From: Isoetes taiwanensis | Lineage: Eukaryota; Streptophyta; Lycopodiopsida; Isoetales; Isoetaceae | NCBI GenBank assembly: GCA_021234155.1 | Contig: JAJEKV010000036.1 | Span: forward strand, 1,618,777 to 1,682,776 | Reading direction: 5' to 3' | DNA length: 64,000 nucleotides | Position numbers and translations under genes: made by a program | Part shown: positions 10,284 to 22,016 of the stretch, one piece after another | How the letters are laid out: every line of letters starts with the position of its first letter | How positions within the stretch are numbered: position 1 is the first letter of the stretch | Notes under the pieces: model-generated | Seen by the model: only the letters and a program-made list of their open reading frames with translations | The model's database searches: none | Told to the model about the DNA's origin: nothing

Positions 10284-12392
10284 TTATTCTCTGCTCAATG
10301 AAATCAGAAAAAGCCCCAAGCAATTCCTCCCACCTATCGAAATCCTTTTGCAAAGAAATTTGAGGCATAAGACAAAAATTTCGCGCCTCATAAAAGTGAG
10401 GGTTCTCATGTCAATTGCCCGTTGTCCGCAATCAAATCTCCCGCTATAACCCGACCGCACCTTTAAATAGGTCTTGCCTTCTATAATCTCATCGAAAGTA
10501 CAGGATAACTCAAGATTCGACATACCTCGTAGATGTAACCGGAGCCGTGTCTTGTTAAAGAAGTCTTTGGATGGCTTGTCCGAAACTCACCATGATCGCC
10601 ACCGAAGTTTACGACTCACCCACGCACCGCAACTTCCATTAACTTCTTGAAAACCTTCTCATCCATAAAAATGAATTGCTTTTCATCCTTAAGCTCCTGC
10701 ACTTTCAAGGTGGTCGCTGCAATTTCATGGAAATCTCGTAGTAGCAATTTCAAGGTCATCAAGATCGCGACCGCCCCCTGGGCAGTAAAAACAAATAAAT
10801 ACCTTCCAAGCTGAAGTTTTAGCTGTCCCCTATAGGTCCTTGTGGAGGGCAAACCATAAGCCTTGTGCCGATGACCGAAGTTGTTGCAGCTTTTTCAATC
10901 GGTGGCTCTCAGACCCTGCGGTTTTGCAATTACTTCGTTGCATTGAATACTCAACTCTATATATTCCTTGTCCAGAAGATTTCCGTTCAAACCCTCGATC
11001 TTCTTCTAGCATATACTTTGGCAAATTCTCGCTGCTTCGAACTCCGCACCGAATCGAACAAAGGAGTTGTGCAAAGACAAAAAATCGTGGGTTGCCGTAA
11101 ATAATATAAAATTTCTTGCCCTTCAAATCTTACGGATTGCTCCATGTCACCCTCCTCCCGAAAGATAGACAACCGCCGTCAAATCTACATAACGAGTGTC
11201 CAAAAGATAAAGAATTAGTTACCCGTAATAGGGTCAAACGGAACGACGTCAAATAGGGTGAGGACCTCTGTCGGGTATGTCTTGAAGCTTTTAACCGTAG
11301 TTTGAACATGGTCATTTGACCGCATTCTCGTGTGTCAAGTTTGCTTTGTGCAGTGTTCACAATCAAAAATAGAAATCTTTGTAAACCAATTAACCCCTAA
11401 GGGTAGAACCTTTGAACCGCTCAAGCTTCCGAGTGGTTTGCTCTGCCATCTTGCGTTCCTCTTCTGGATTGAACTTCAACTCATTTGAATGGCGGTGCTT
11501 GGGGCCATGTCAATGCTAGTTTAGAGGAGGCATTCAGAATCGGGGGGTTTGAGAACTGGCTGGGCTGCGGGCTATCCTCACGAGGTGTCGATTCTTAAGG
11601 CTAATTTTGAAAGGAGGGAATTTTTTGGAATAAATCCACCAGATGTATTGCTATCCAGGGGCCTTCATAGCAATAGGAAGAGTAGGGTTAACAATACGGA
11701 GGGGTTTATAAGGGATTGTGGTTCTTGAGCAATTTCTTTTTGGTGCCGAGGTCTCTCCCAAAGTAGCAATAGGCTTCACACTTTTTTCTTGGCCACGGCT
11801 CTTAGCCAATTGGTGTCCATCACGGAGGGCATCTTCGTCCCCCGAACCGCTTTCAAGGCACAGCGGAGGCTTCTTGTCCAGAGACAAACCATTTCTCGCA
11901 TGTCGAGAACCCGAGCAATATGTCTCTGCTTTCCCTTTATACCTGACAAAGAGAGAGATTCATAGGATGGCAACAACCAGCCCATACCCCTTAGCGACGC
12001 CGGGACGTTTTCCCCGTAATCGGGCTTGTTCATTTTTGTCGGGCATCAAAGACGGGTCATAATTGCGCCATTTCAAAATGTACTCCGTAAAACGCGCATG
12101 CTTGTGGGTCCTCAATGCCGCATATGATGGCATCTTGCACATTGTTCTTCGTGGCCTTCCCCACATTGCCACCACTATGCCAACTTGTTCAACGCCCCGC
12201 CTTTTTCCCAATCCGCGAAAAGCCTACGTGTCCTTTCTGCGATCACCCCCCTTTAATGTGCGGTATAGCCCATGCAATCTCGATACACCGTTTCCTTTCA
12301 TTGGAAGGGGTTATAATACGGACTGGCTCGACATCTGGTCCTCGGAAGAGAGCAAGTGCTGTAAACAAAAGCCTGTAGTGAGTGCCTGGTAG
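10284..12392 (-). pseudogene. Degenerate minus-strand coding stretch, family unknown
   Basis: Open minus-strand pieces run almost end to end (10284-10523, 10616-10852, 10830-11126, 11130-11366, 11651-11887, 11776-12033, 11960-12211). Adjoining frames are offset by one or two bases, as in a decayed gene. Peptides that look protein-like include LLRDFHEIAATTLKVQELKD, YIIYGNPRFFVFAQLL and an acidic LESGSGDEDALRDGHQ. I recognise no domain. The gene would be transcribed away from the palindromic repeats at 12.4-13.0 kb, divergently from the plus-strand DUF8039/DUF7869 gene. Confidence 0.35.
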
Positions 12393-12439
12393 GCTGCATA
12401 ATGTGGTGCAATAAAGAGGTTTAAACTATCAGAGAGAAA

Positions 12440-14200
12440 CGCTGACCGCGATCCCGCCAAGCGCCTAAAATAGAACTCACACAATCAGCCCACGACTTTG
12501 TGTAGCACTTAAGCACGGCAAGAAAAAAAATTTGTCGCCAAAACTAATGACCTACTAATGATCTATGCTCAGCCAGACCGCGGCCGCGATCTTGATGAGC
12601 AGCTACACTTATGAAGACCGCTATCTGGAAATTATAAAACCAATCAAGCAAGACCGCGGCCGCGATCTTGATGAGCAGCTACACTTATGAAGAACGCTAT
12701 CTAGAAATTATAAAACCTATCAAGCAAGACCACATCGCGATCTTTGCCGAGCATCTATACTTATGAAAATAATAGAGCTTCTAGTAGGCAAGATCGCGGC
12801 CGCGATCTTCTTGAGCTGAAATGTTAGAAAATACCTTCTCGACGGGAGTCCTTAGGTGCCATGGGATCGCGGGGCACCGGGTTCAAGATTTAAATATGGG
12901 TTTTTGGAGTGTGGTCCGGGGAGCCCGAGGTCGAAGGCGCTTAGGCGCCAATGAAATCGCGAGTAGAAATTAGTTTTGAATGTTTTGAGTTTCAATTTAT
13001 AGAACGCGTCATGAAATTAAATGCCCGCCCCTCATGATGGCGCGTGAAAAAAGCGTGCCAGCCATAATGGCGTCGTACGCCGGCAGTAATAATTACCGGC
13101 CGGCCGCCCGTATTTATTCCCTGACATTAATGCGGTCGTGCGAATATACCCGTCCGGAAAGGCCAGTAACCCGTACGAAAGGTCTTTATCCACTTAGACG
13201 TCCGCGTTCAATTTCGGGTCATAAATTTGGACCTGACACTTTATCCAGCCATAAATGCCTCCAAAATATCCGGTTTACGGACGGACAGCGACTGCAAAAT
13301 TTGAATTCGAGAACAAACCAATTCGAGAAAGCGGGAAAAGCCAATTCAAATTTCATTGTTTTGCAAGATCTTCGAGGGCGCCGAGTCTGCGCCTAAAAAT
13401 TTGCCAAGTTTGGGCAAGGATTTGTTGCAATCTTCGCATCCATTGAAGGCGCCGACGAGGGCGCTGATAATCCGCTTTGCAATCCGCCACTACACACTCG
13501 AATTCTGCAAATCGTGATCAATTTCAGGGTTTCTCGAGGTAAAAGGCCTATTCTCGATGCATATCCCTCACTCAAGTGAACTGTGACGACGACAGAATGC
13601 AATCAATTTCAATTATAACTGCAACCTCAGAGTCTCTCGCACTAACATTCACTATGTATTGCATGGATTGATAAGATACCTCCCCGATATTTTGTTGCAA
13701 CTATGTAAAAATAGATGTTCTAAGCAAAACTGTGCACTCTCGGTGTGTTCATTATACAATGTAAACGTGTTTTCAAGTATATACTTTCTTTCTATGTGGA
13801 TGAAACTAAACACTTTTTTTATGACACTAAACACCGTGATTCATGGAGGTAGGAGTAATGCCTTATTCTCAGAAGTCAATCGTTTAACTTTGGTGCTCCA
13901 CGAGATCGCTGGGCCGCGATACCTTCAACCATCTACACTTGCTATTGACCAAAAGAACTCCCAGATATCGATAACTTAGAGTTGAACCCACTAGCTAGCC
14001 TCGAAATTTGATTTGCACGAGTTCTTATTGAAACAGCTAGTGTGAATGCTTGCAACTAGCGCGACCGCGTTCTTACCCATGCTCGATAAGATCGCGTGGC
14101 GAATGTCGTGACCATTTCTTATTTTTCAGCCATATTTTTTTTGTAGTGGTTTATGATCACAATGCTTTACGCTCACTAGGATCGCGCGGCGCTTATTCAC
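12440..14200. promoter_or_regulatory. Divergent intergenic region with repeated GATCGCG palindromic motifs
   Basis: Between the minus-strand remnant and the plus-strand gene, a core related to AGATCGCGGCCGCGATCT occurs many times: near 12442, 12575, 12651, 12727, 12791, 12862, 12952, 13902, 14059, 14087 and 14179. The copy at 12791-12808 is a perfect 18-bp palindrome. Clustered palindromes beside divergent transposon genes commonly act as binding sites for an element-encoded or host protein, but no protein can be named from sequence. The rest of 12.8-14.0 kb shows no credible gene. Confidence 0.45.
12575..12818. repeat. 76-bp tandem repeat with NotI-like palindromic core (3 units plus partial)
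   Basis: Units start at 12575, 12651, 12727 and 12791. The first two are 76 bp and nearly identical, the third is diverged and 64 bp, and the fourth is only the core. Each begins with AGACCGCGGCCGCGATCT or a variant. The rest of the unit reads TTGATGAGCAGCTACACTTA and continues AT-rich. The GC-rich palindrome in an AT-rich unit is striking. Confidence 0.85.
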
Positions 14201-14217
14201 GACCTCTTGTTTGGAGG

Positions 14218-14487
14218 ATGGCTGATGTAATTCATTGTAGACCGGGGGAAAAAGGTGGCGAAGGAAGAGTCCACAATTTCGAGCGCCATCACAATTCGAC
14301 TGTCCCGGAGGGTATGACTGTCGTTTCAATTGTGAATGTTTTGGATGGACAGTTACCGCTACCAATTCCCGAATTGGAAATAGAAAAAATGGGTGAAGCT
14401 GTGGGGACTTTTGTGTTGTGGTACAAGAAGGACATTGTTGCTCCACTAGATAGACATGAGGAAGCTTGCACCCCACCGTGTCGATAA
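14218..14487 (+). pseudogene. DUF8039-like fragment of a plant transposase-associated protein
   Basis: From ATG 14218 the frame reads MADVIHCRPGEKG, then GEGRVHNFER, then VNVLDGQLPLPIPELEIEKM followed by GEAVGTFVLWYKKDIV, and stops at 14487. The pattern 'x-x-LP-x-P then LG-x-A-(V/I)-G-T-F-V-x-W' is familiar from the DUF8039 segment found in plant CACTA (En/Spm) related proteins. It lies just upstream of the DUF7869-type segment on the same strand and may be the 5' part of the same gene. Similarity is by eye only. Confidence 0.5.
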
Positions 14488-14574
14488 AAAGGATAGACCG
14501 CGGGACGAGAGGGAATGAGGGGTTAGCCACTAATGAGACGAATCATGTGCAAGGGCTTTCTAGAGATGAGTTAG

Positions 14575-17097
14575 TTGAGAAGGCGTGGTACACTCATGCA
14601 TGAATGCTGCTACATGGCTTATGCCTATGGTGTTATCGCTTTTGCCGATCCAAACCATGCTGTGTCTGACGTGAAGTTAGGGGAAGGCTCGATAGCTGCT
14701 ACTATCATGAACATTTTTCCAATGCCTGAAAAGATCTCTATGCGCTGCCAGGCCTGTGCAGAAATGCCCCAACTGCATGACCTTGTGAGATGGCCCATAG
14801 CCCTCGTGCTCGCTTGATAACATTCCGCTTTCTACTCTTGTGGTTGCGGAAGGAGAAGGATGTGGAGAATGAACCTTTACTCCATTAGACCCGAAATTGG
14901 CATCACCAAAAAGAGACCTTACAAAGATGGTCAATCGGAGACCCGTAAACACGCCCAAAGACGCACTAAATGTGAAAGAAAAACTAGTGCCGAGGCTATT
15001 CTAGACTTCGTGTCATCACCGTCTTTGCATGAAACGATGTCAGGCAAATTTTACATCCCGTGAGATAGCTTGCCTCGAGAACCTTTTATCGAACATGAAG
15101 TCCCTGAGCGCACAACTTTTGCATATAACATGCTAGATCTTTGCTCAAAAATGGTGTAGTCCGCAAACCGATGTTGAATAACAAACAAAAAGTGCGTGGA
15201 AAGCATGGCATAAAAGCCTATGGCATTCCCATTTCCACTTTTTACAAGTGGAAGAAGCTCTTCAATGACGGCCACGTAATTGCCGAAAGCACGGAAATAC
15301 TGGGTCTAAGAAGCCAAGGTCTCATACTTTGGTCGGCAATGCCGTTGGCTATCCATGTTCATAGATGAAAACGCAGAGACGATGCCACACCGCCGAAAAT
15401 TACGAAGCAGGGTAATGCATAAAATGTTAAGAGGCTACCTTCAGTCTTGACTAAGAAGGATATACACCAAGAAGTAGATATTTCCGTTCTGAGATGACAG
15501 GCAAGCATATTTCTCCTTCGGTCATTTCTCCACCCGCTTGGAAAGAGAATCATTCAGAGGGTAGCAATAGCTAAGAGGATAGCATTTTCCAAGTGTAACA
15601 CCCGTATTGTCATAAAGGAAAAGCTTGCTAAGACCGTAGATCCAAACGAAAGAAGGGTACTTGCAATAGAGAGAAATCACATATGACGCCCAGATTTCAT
15701 GCAGAGCCTTTTATCGTCCTCGAGAGCTTTGTCGCATAGATCTCCCCGAAAGCACGCTTTAACCATTATACATGATAAGATGGATCAGAATAAGACCATG
15801 GTCCCTCGCCTAGAGAAGCTAGCAAAGTCTCAGATGGAGGGGTGAACGATCAAGGTCGATGTTACAGTGTGCTCTCATGCACGGCCATGGTATAGGTGCC
15901 TTGGGCCACTTCTCACTTGGACCTCCCGGCCTGATGATTCTAATTTTCATGTGGGATCCTTGAATCATACCTTGAAGACACCGGAGAATAAATCTGAGGA
16001 TAATTGGGGCCATTTGAGAGATATCGATCGTCCCCGAAAAACAAAAGGTGCAGCAATTTTAAACACAGATAACCTTAGGACAAAAATGATGAATGGCAAG
16101 GTGAAAATGATTTTATGCCTCCTATCAAAGGCCCCATGGTAGCAAACAAGTTGCCTAGGAGGCTTTACTTGCATACCTAGATAATTGCTCAGTCAGAATA
16201 AGAATAGATATCTTTTCTCTTACTTGTCATACTTGGTTTGGTTAGGTGTATTTGATCAAGTGCACCGATTCATGATGGTTGGACACACCCACGATGACAT
16301 AGATGCCCTATTTGAAAACTACTCCACTCTAATGAGAAGATCGATGCATTGACTATTCCTGAGCTTATGCAACTCTTCGTGCAAGTAGTTCAAAGGCTCC
16401 TTCACCTTACCTTGTGACAGAGGTTCCCTGATTGGAAGGAATTCGTGAAAGGATTTATCCCCGATAAGAAGGACCGCTTATGTGGTCACTTGGAACCTCT
16501 ACTCTTCAAGTTTTGCATGAAGGATGGATGGCCACTAATGTTCTACAAGATGAGGCCAGGGCATAGGGAGTGGCTCCCCGAAAAGGGAATCGAATGTGGA
16601 AGGAGGATGCCCAAGGTTTACCTATGATTCCGAGAGGGTCACCTAAGGTCCCGCAGCCCATATGGGAGCTTGAAAGATATAGGTGCATTAAGAGCTTCTA
16701 TTGCCAAGTACATGATGCACCGGGCGCCTATTTCTAGAGTCGGGCGATAAGTCATGGTCCAACACATATATGAATGAAGTTATTGACTATCGGGTCCACC
16801 TTGCCGCGAAAAGTGCTTGGTGACGTGCAGCCAGGTAGAGCTGTCATTCAGATCTCTTGGTTTGAACTGCTGCGTAAAGGGAACCTCATATGCAATGCAA
16901 AGATAGGGATTGTTGGAGCAAGAATTGAGACCCAATCCTAATGACCCGCCACGCTACCAACCTTTGAAAACAATAGACTATGGTTGGGCCGTGAGACCGT
17001 GCCATTGTCGGTGGTGGTGATCCCCAAGAGTGTTCGGGCCGGGCAGTTGCAAGAATTAGTGGCTAAAGAAGCTAAGGACGATGATGAGAACTCTTGA
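14575..17097 (+). pseudogene. DUF7869-type gene, copy A (frameshifted)
   Basis: Conserved blocks occur in the right order but in shifting frames: GIPISTFYKWKKLF (~15220), HGNTGSKKPRS (15290-15320), MDQNKTMVPRL (~15780), PDDSNFHVGSL (~15930), LYLH-x-DNC (~16160), VHRFMMVGHTHDDIDALF (16265-16312), VPDWKEFV (~16430) and GHLEPLLFKF (~16490). A C-terminal stretch ends ELVAKEAKDDDENS with TGA at 17095. The HGNTG, LDNC and VGHTHxDID signature is that of DUF7869-type proteins, which are uncharacterised and often look transposon-borne. Conserved Asp/His could form a nuclease-like site, which is inference. At least seven frameshifts make it a pseudogene. The matching order in copy B (18.3-23.3 kb) supports the call. 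Confidence 0.75.
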
Positions 17098-17159
17098 GGT
17101 ATGCAATGCTCTTTTACATAATTACTATATCATTCATAACATGAAAGTTACAATAGACT

Positions 17160-18190
17160 AGTTATTATTTGTTACGCCTGCGGTTTTCCATCTCAACACA
17201 AGAGCTCTTACACTATACAATGCTAAACAGTGATTCATTCACCTTCGTGATCCCCGATATCTCATAGCTCATTCGGGAAGCCAAATCGATGGATCATTAC
17301 ACGAATTGACGCTTGTGGCAACGAATCTCAAGCGCCAAAGCTTTTCTTCTCGCAGGTAGGGATCAAGAAGAAGTTGCCCGCCTAGGCAACCAACAAGATC
17401 AGAGTGGCTCATTGAGCACTTTGATCGCCTCGATGTGGTGAATTGATGAAGGCAAATAATCCATGTGAGAGGAATGAACTTTAGCCCCGGTGAGAAGCTT
17501 TTATAGTGAGGTAGAATTATTGAGGTGAATTATTGGGGTAGACTTCTACGCCATTATTGCTCGTGTATAAGACCGCTGTATAAATACAAGTATAATACAT
17601 CTTTCGTATGGATATATGTATGCATTAATATGCGCATGTTTCAAAACATGGCACATCGTTACAATATACTCGCTTAAGGTACGCGATATTACATCCTTAA
17701 TCGTAATGCTATTACATCCTTACTTAGTTATTAGGTACCCATGTCATTATTACATTATTAGCGTGTGCATTCACTCGCCATCAACATCAAAGCTCGATGC
17801 CATTCAGCTCATAGATCTCCGATCGGGAAGCCAAGAATATGGACTTTAACGCGAGTGAGCTTCCCCGCAAGCACCAGCGGTCCATCGCCTTTAGATAAGA
17901 GCCATGGATCGCTTAACGCTATTTCTAGCGATTCGCCTGATCGCTTTGTAGCTCAAGTAACACTTGAAAGAGCGGATGTGCTCTGACGAGGCATCGAGGA
18001 AGCCATGGAAGATGAATGGCCTCTACCCCCTCGTGAAGCCGTTTTTATAGTGAAGTAAAATTATTGAAGTGAATTATTGGCGTACGATGTAGGGCCATTA
18101 TTGAGCTTATACGAGTGTCATGTACACGTACAAGTATAACACAAAATTTGTATGTATATGTGTTTGTTAATTACCTCATGTTTGTTGGGG
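17160..18190. repeat. Diverged tandem duplication, ~544-bp spacing
   Basis: The segment around 17240-17640 recurs at about 17790-18180. Aligned landmarks are CATTCGGGAAGCC versus GATCGGGAAGCC, and TTATAGTGAGGTAGAATTAT at 17501 versus a diverged match at 18045. After these come TGAATTATTGG, a TACAAGTATAA block and an alternating purine-pyrimidine end. The two copies lie directly downstream of DUF7869 copy A, so they may be its duplicated 3' flank or a subterminal repeat. Confidence 0.6.
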
Positions 18191-18279
18191 TCGAGTACTA
18201 GGTGAAAGTATTCGTGCTTGAGCAAATAAGGTGTGCTCAAAATTCTCAAAATTGCGTTATTTTATCCAATTAATGAAAT

Positions 18280-18741
18280 CATGCTTTACTAACAGTCAAC
18301 TCAACTTGTTCTAGGGATCTCTTCTCCCATCTAGAAATTGGAAGAAATCTATCTTTCAAGGGTCTTCCTCCATCAATGTTCTGCAAGGCCTCACCCACTT
18401 TCTCCCAATATATAATCACCTTCTGTAAAGAATCTTTCTTTGCTACACTCAGTGTTAGTTGTTGTAAAATGTCTTGCCAATGGCCAATAGATTGTCTCAG
18501 CCCCTTCATCAATGCTTCATGATCTTTGGTGTTCTTGAGTGATGGGAGTGAAAGGCTCGCCGTCATGAATCATTATCTTGCCGTCTTTATTTCTTCTCCA
18601 CATTTTATATCCATTGGTAGGGATCCAATCTTGGTCTATCAATCGCATCTTATATTGCATTATCGTAACGTCTTTAACCCAAAATTTGAATTGTAAGGGT
18701 TTTGAATGGCCTGTCAAAGCAAGGTTTCCTTCTGGCATAAA
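18280..18741 (-). pseudogene. DUF7869-type gene, copy B, C-terminal part
   Basis: Read on the minus strand from the LINE-C junction, the frame gives FMPEGNLALTGHSKPLQFKF, then YKMRLIDQDWIPTNGYKMWR. This aligns with copy A (GHLEPLLFKF then YKMRPGHREWLP). After one frameshift near 18560 it continues through a Leu/Lys-rich helical region (EALMKGLRQSIGHWQ) to a stop at 18279. It is the continuation of the copy B block at 22341-23346, now separated by 3.6 kb of LINE-C. Confidence 0.75.
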
Positions 18742-19117
18742 GCTCACAGGAATAAGTGAAGAGGAAACAGATGCTAATAAAGCTGTAGAGTCCTCCTTCA
18801 AAGACATCATGCTCCTACACGATCCAGGTGTTGCTACTTGTACTCGTGTGGGACAAAAGCAAGAAGGAAGATCAAGACCGATTATTATCCGCTTCAAATC
18901 TGTTGAGCACCGTGAGCGTGTTATGCAGAATCGTGGCATTTTGAAAAATGAAAAGAATTTTTGGCTGAATGATGATCTGACCCCAAAGCAACAAGCTGAG
19001 TTTCGTATTCTTCTTGGAAGAGTGAAACAACTTAAGGCAGAAGGCAAGCATGCTTATCTACAATCTGGTCGTGTCTGGGTCAAAGACAAGACAACAGGGA
19101 AAGCAACCCCATGCTAG
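18742..19117 (+). pseudogene. LINE-C ORF1, C-terminal part (5'-truncated)
   Basis: The LINE reading frame enters at about 18742 (ARFPSGIKLTGI) and ends at TAG 19115-19117. It contains RPIIIRFKSVEHRERVMQNR and then LNDDLTPKQQAEFRILLGRV, a pattern typical of the C-terminal RNA-binding part of LINE ORF1 proteins. The frame appears to start further left at 18578, but that part is the antisense of DUF7869 copy B and is not LINE sequence. Confidence 0.65.
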
Positions 19118-19122
19118 GAAAT

Positions 19123-20233
19123 TGCCCGCAGGTTTGGAGTTTGGAATGTACATGGCTTAAATTCTTGGAAGATGGTGATAATTGAGAATATGCTAACTCA
19201 AATTGATGTGTTAGTCTGCGTAGAAACTTGGGAACATGAAACTGCTTGCTTATCTGATTTTACAGGCTTCACAAAACTAAAAACAATTTGGAATAAAAAA
19301 GTTGAAAGTGGCAGGGGCTATGGAGGTATTGCATGTTTTGTGCGCAACAGTTTCTGCAAACTCGTGTCCGTAGTTAAGGAATGTGACTACAATCAATACA
19401 TGTGGATCAAAATAAAGGGGGAAACTTCGTCTTTATATTTAGCAACAGTGTATTTTGCACCGCTAGTTTCTGGGGGGATATATGATCATGACAATTTAAG
19501 TTTGACAGACCCATTTATGCATCTAACAAAGGATATTGCTTGTTTTGCTCTTAAAGGGCATGTACTATTGTCTGGGGATTTTAATGGAAGAGTAGCAGGT
19601 AAGCAAGCAAAAATTTTCTCTGACAATCTAGATGACATATGGTTGGAAGAGTTGTCCACGTCGGACTGGGATAGAGTCTCTCCTGATAAGGACGAAAATG
19701 CCATGGGAAAACTCTTGTTACAATTGTGTCAGACATTTGGAATGGTACTTTTTAATGGCACAAGTAAATTTCCATTTGCTAATGGATTTACTTGCACTAC
19801 TGCACAAGGTTCTAGTGAAATAGATTACCTTATTGGTAAAGTTGATGCAGCTAGCCTAGTGCATGATTTTAGGGTGGTTGATCATCCCATGTCTGATCAC
19901 ACACTTCTTACATTTGCACTGAGAACTAAAGCTACGCATTCAGTGCAGAATAGACAGCAGAGATTGCGCATCAGAATTCAAGCGGACAAGGCAGGAATGT
20001 ATGGAACAAGTCTAGAAAATGCTCTTAATGAGGTAAACTGGTCAGACAATATTGCAAAAAACAATAAGCTTTTTATTGATACAGTGATGTCAGTCGCAAT
20101 ACAGATATTTGGGTGCAGCAAAGGGGGATTGCCAAGAAGGAATCAGAAATGGTGGGATCTAGAATGTTATCAAGCACGGGAGAATTTTTATAACTCATTG
20201 GATAAGAAGGCGGCTAGAAAGGCATTTAAGTAG
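19123..20233 (+). pseudogene. LINE-C ORF2 endonuclease domain
   Basis: The frame opens with WNVHGLNSWK just before the Met at 19172. It shows VCVETW (catalytic Glu), GYGGIACFVRN, LLSGDFNGRV (catalytic Asp/Asn), SEIDYLIG and finally HPMSDHTLLTF (catalytic Asp-His). All expected exonuclease-endonuclease-phosphatase family motifs are present. It ends at a TAG at 20231, after which the RT part resumes. The enzyme would nick the target strand to prime reverse transcription. Confidence 0.85.
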
Positions 20234-20284
20234 TTTACAAAGCAAGAACAAGTTGATTGGGAATTACGATGGCAGCAACAATTA

Positions 20285-22016
20285 ATGGAGGACCTCAAAA
20301 CGATCCCTAAACGGTTTTGGAGTCGTTTGCAGATACATACAGCCACATTAGGTGATTTCACAAGGCAAGAACTATTTGATTATGTTAATCAATTATACAA
20401 TGTTCCAAATAGCGAAGAGCAGGAGGTTGTTGAAGGAAGCATTGTAAACTTGTTCACGGCAGAGGACGTATATTTGTCTTTGAGAAAAATGGCTAATGGC
20501 AAGGCACGCGATGCGATGGGTCTGGCGATAGAACTCCTAAAATGGGGTGGCAGCAAAACGATGCAAAAACTTGCTGATTTGTTTAACATGGCTTTACATC
20601 AAGGCTTTCCAGAACAATGGTGTATTAACTGAATTGTGCCAATTCATAAGGTTGGAGATAAAGATGTTGTCATGAATTATAGAACCATTCTGGTGAGTAG
20701 TGTAATGGCAAAGTTATTTGGGGCTGTGCTGGAAAAGAAAATTAGCAGTTGGGCAGAGGGGAATAAAGTACGGGCATGTGGGCAAGCAGGTTTTAGAAAG
20801 GGGCATTCTACCATTGATCATCTCTTTACGATCAAAATATTAGCAGAAGGAGCGAAGGGAACAGAAAATGCTCTATACTGCTGTTTTGTAGACTTTTCGA
20901 CCGCATCCGTCGTAGCACTCTAAAGCAAAGACTTGAATATTTACAAGTTCCTAAAGAGCTTCAAAAAGGAGTTGCATGCTTATATCATAAAGTCTTAGTT
21001 GAGCTTTCTTTTCCTCTGGATGGCACCGGAAAGATAGAAAGCAATATTGGGGTGAAGCAGGGTTTCCCACTACCCCCACACTCTTTGGAGTGTTTATTGA
21101 TGGACTAGAGGAGTGGATGAGGAGAGAAGATGATGCAGGAGTATGGCTTGGTAAATATGTGATCCAAATATTTTTATATGCAGATGACATTGTTCTTTTC
21201 TCTAAAACTGCCGCTGGGTTACAAAAGCTCCTAGACATCTTGGGTTACTTTTGTAATGAAAAAGGGATGGCAGTAAATAAAGGGAAAACAAAAGTGATGG
21301 TTGTAGGGAAAAGAGAAAACATTCAGATGTAGTTTGATGGAGAGGTCTTGGAGCAAGTACATCAATATAAATACCTTGGGGTGGAGTTTACTGACAACTA
21401 TAAATGGAATGCAGGAGTTGACAAAAGGGTTGCAGGAGCAATGAGAGCTTTATATGGCACAATGAGTTTGTGGAGGAATTGGAGTATGCGAAAACTTATG
21501 TTTAAAATGTTGGTACAACCTGTGGTACTATACGGATGTTCGGTTTGGGGACCAGGCCTATCAAAAAAGAAATGGGCGAGTATTGAAAATATACAGAAAA
21601 GATTTTTGATGGAAGAACTTGGGGTGAAAGTGCAAACACCTTACGAGATGTTGCTTGCAGAGACAGGTTTTCTACCATTAGAAGCAGAAGCACTATGCCA
21701 GGCACTTGAGTACTTGCAGAGAGTCCAACATCTTGAAGAGGATCGCCTCCCGCATCAAGCCCTTCAAGAGTCAATGAGGCAACCGTATATTGGATGGTAC
21801 AAGCTGCTTATAGACTGGCTTCACAAATGGGGGATAGACATTTTAGACATTCCTGATACAACACTGGGGATTCGTAGTCTCATTTCTGAAAAAGTTATCC
21901 ACCATTTATGGGCATCTCCTTTGGCACAAAAAATGGAATATTACAAACGGGAGGTGAACCTTATGATTAATTATGTGGAGCAAGATTACCTTGATACTCT
22001 GATGGGATACAAATGA
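20285..22016 (+). pseudogene. LINE-C ORF2 reverse transcriptase and C-terminal region
   Basis: Segments in order are KMANGKARDAMGLAIELLKW (20490), a stop near 20631, then AGFRKGHSTIDHLF, CCFVDFSTA, GVKQGFPLPPTLF (frameshifts near 20900 and 21070), the catalytic LYADDIVLF (~21180), KGKTKVMVVG, and after a stop at 21330 the thumb-like QYKYLGVEF. A long C-terminal region (YGCSVWGPG, ELGVKVQTPYEML) ends at 22016. After that RRLISQARLRSHSLEVE recalls the zinc-region start of LINE-B. It lacks an RNase H that I can see. Confidence 0.85.

Noticed and set aside
12575-12818. CRISPR-like array of palindromic repeats
   Set aside because: The sequence between the palindromes is itself repeated rather than unique, there are too few units, and the setting is eukaryotic.
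13034-13396. 120-codon plus-strand frame
   Set aside because: Composition is irregular, no domain is visible, and it overlaps a palindrome-rich intergenic region with competing frames.
18578-18741. N-terminal part of the LINE-C ORF1 frame (MPSLFLLHILYPLV...)
   Set aside because: It is the antisense of DUF7869 copy B, which reads in the opposite direction with conserved residues. The LINE starts near 18742.
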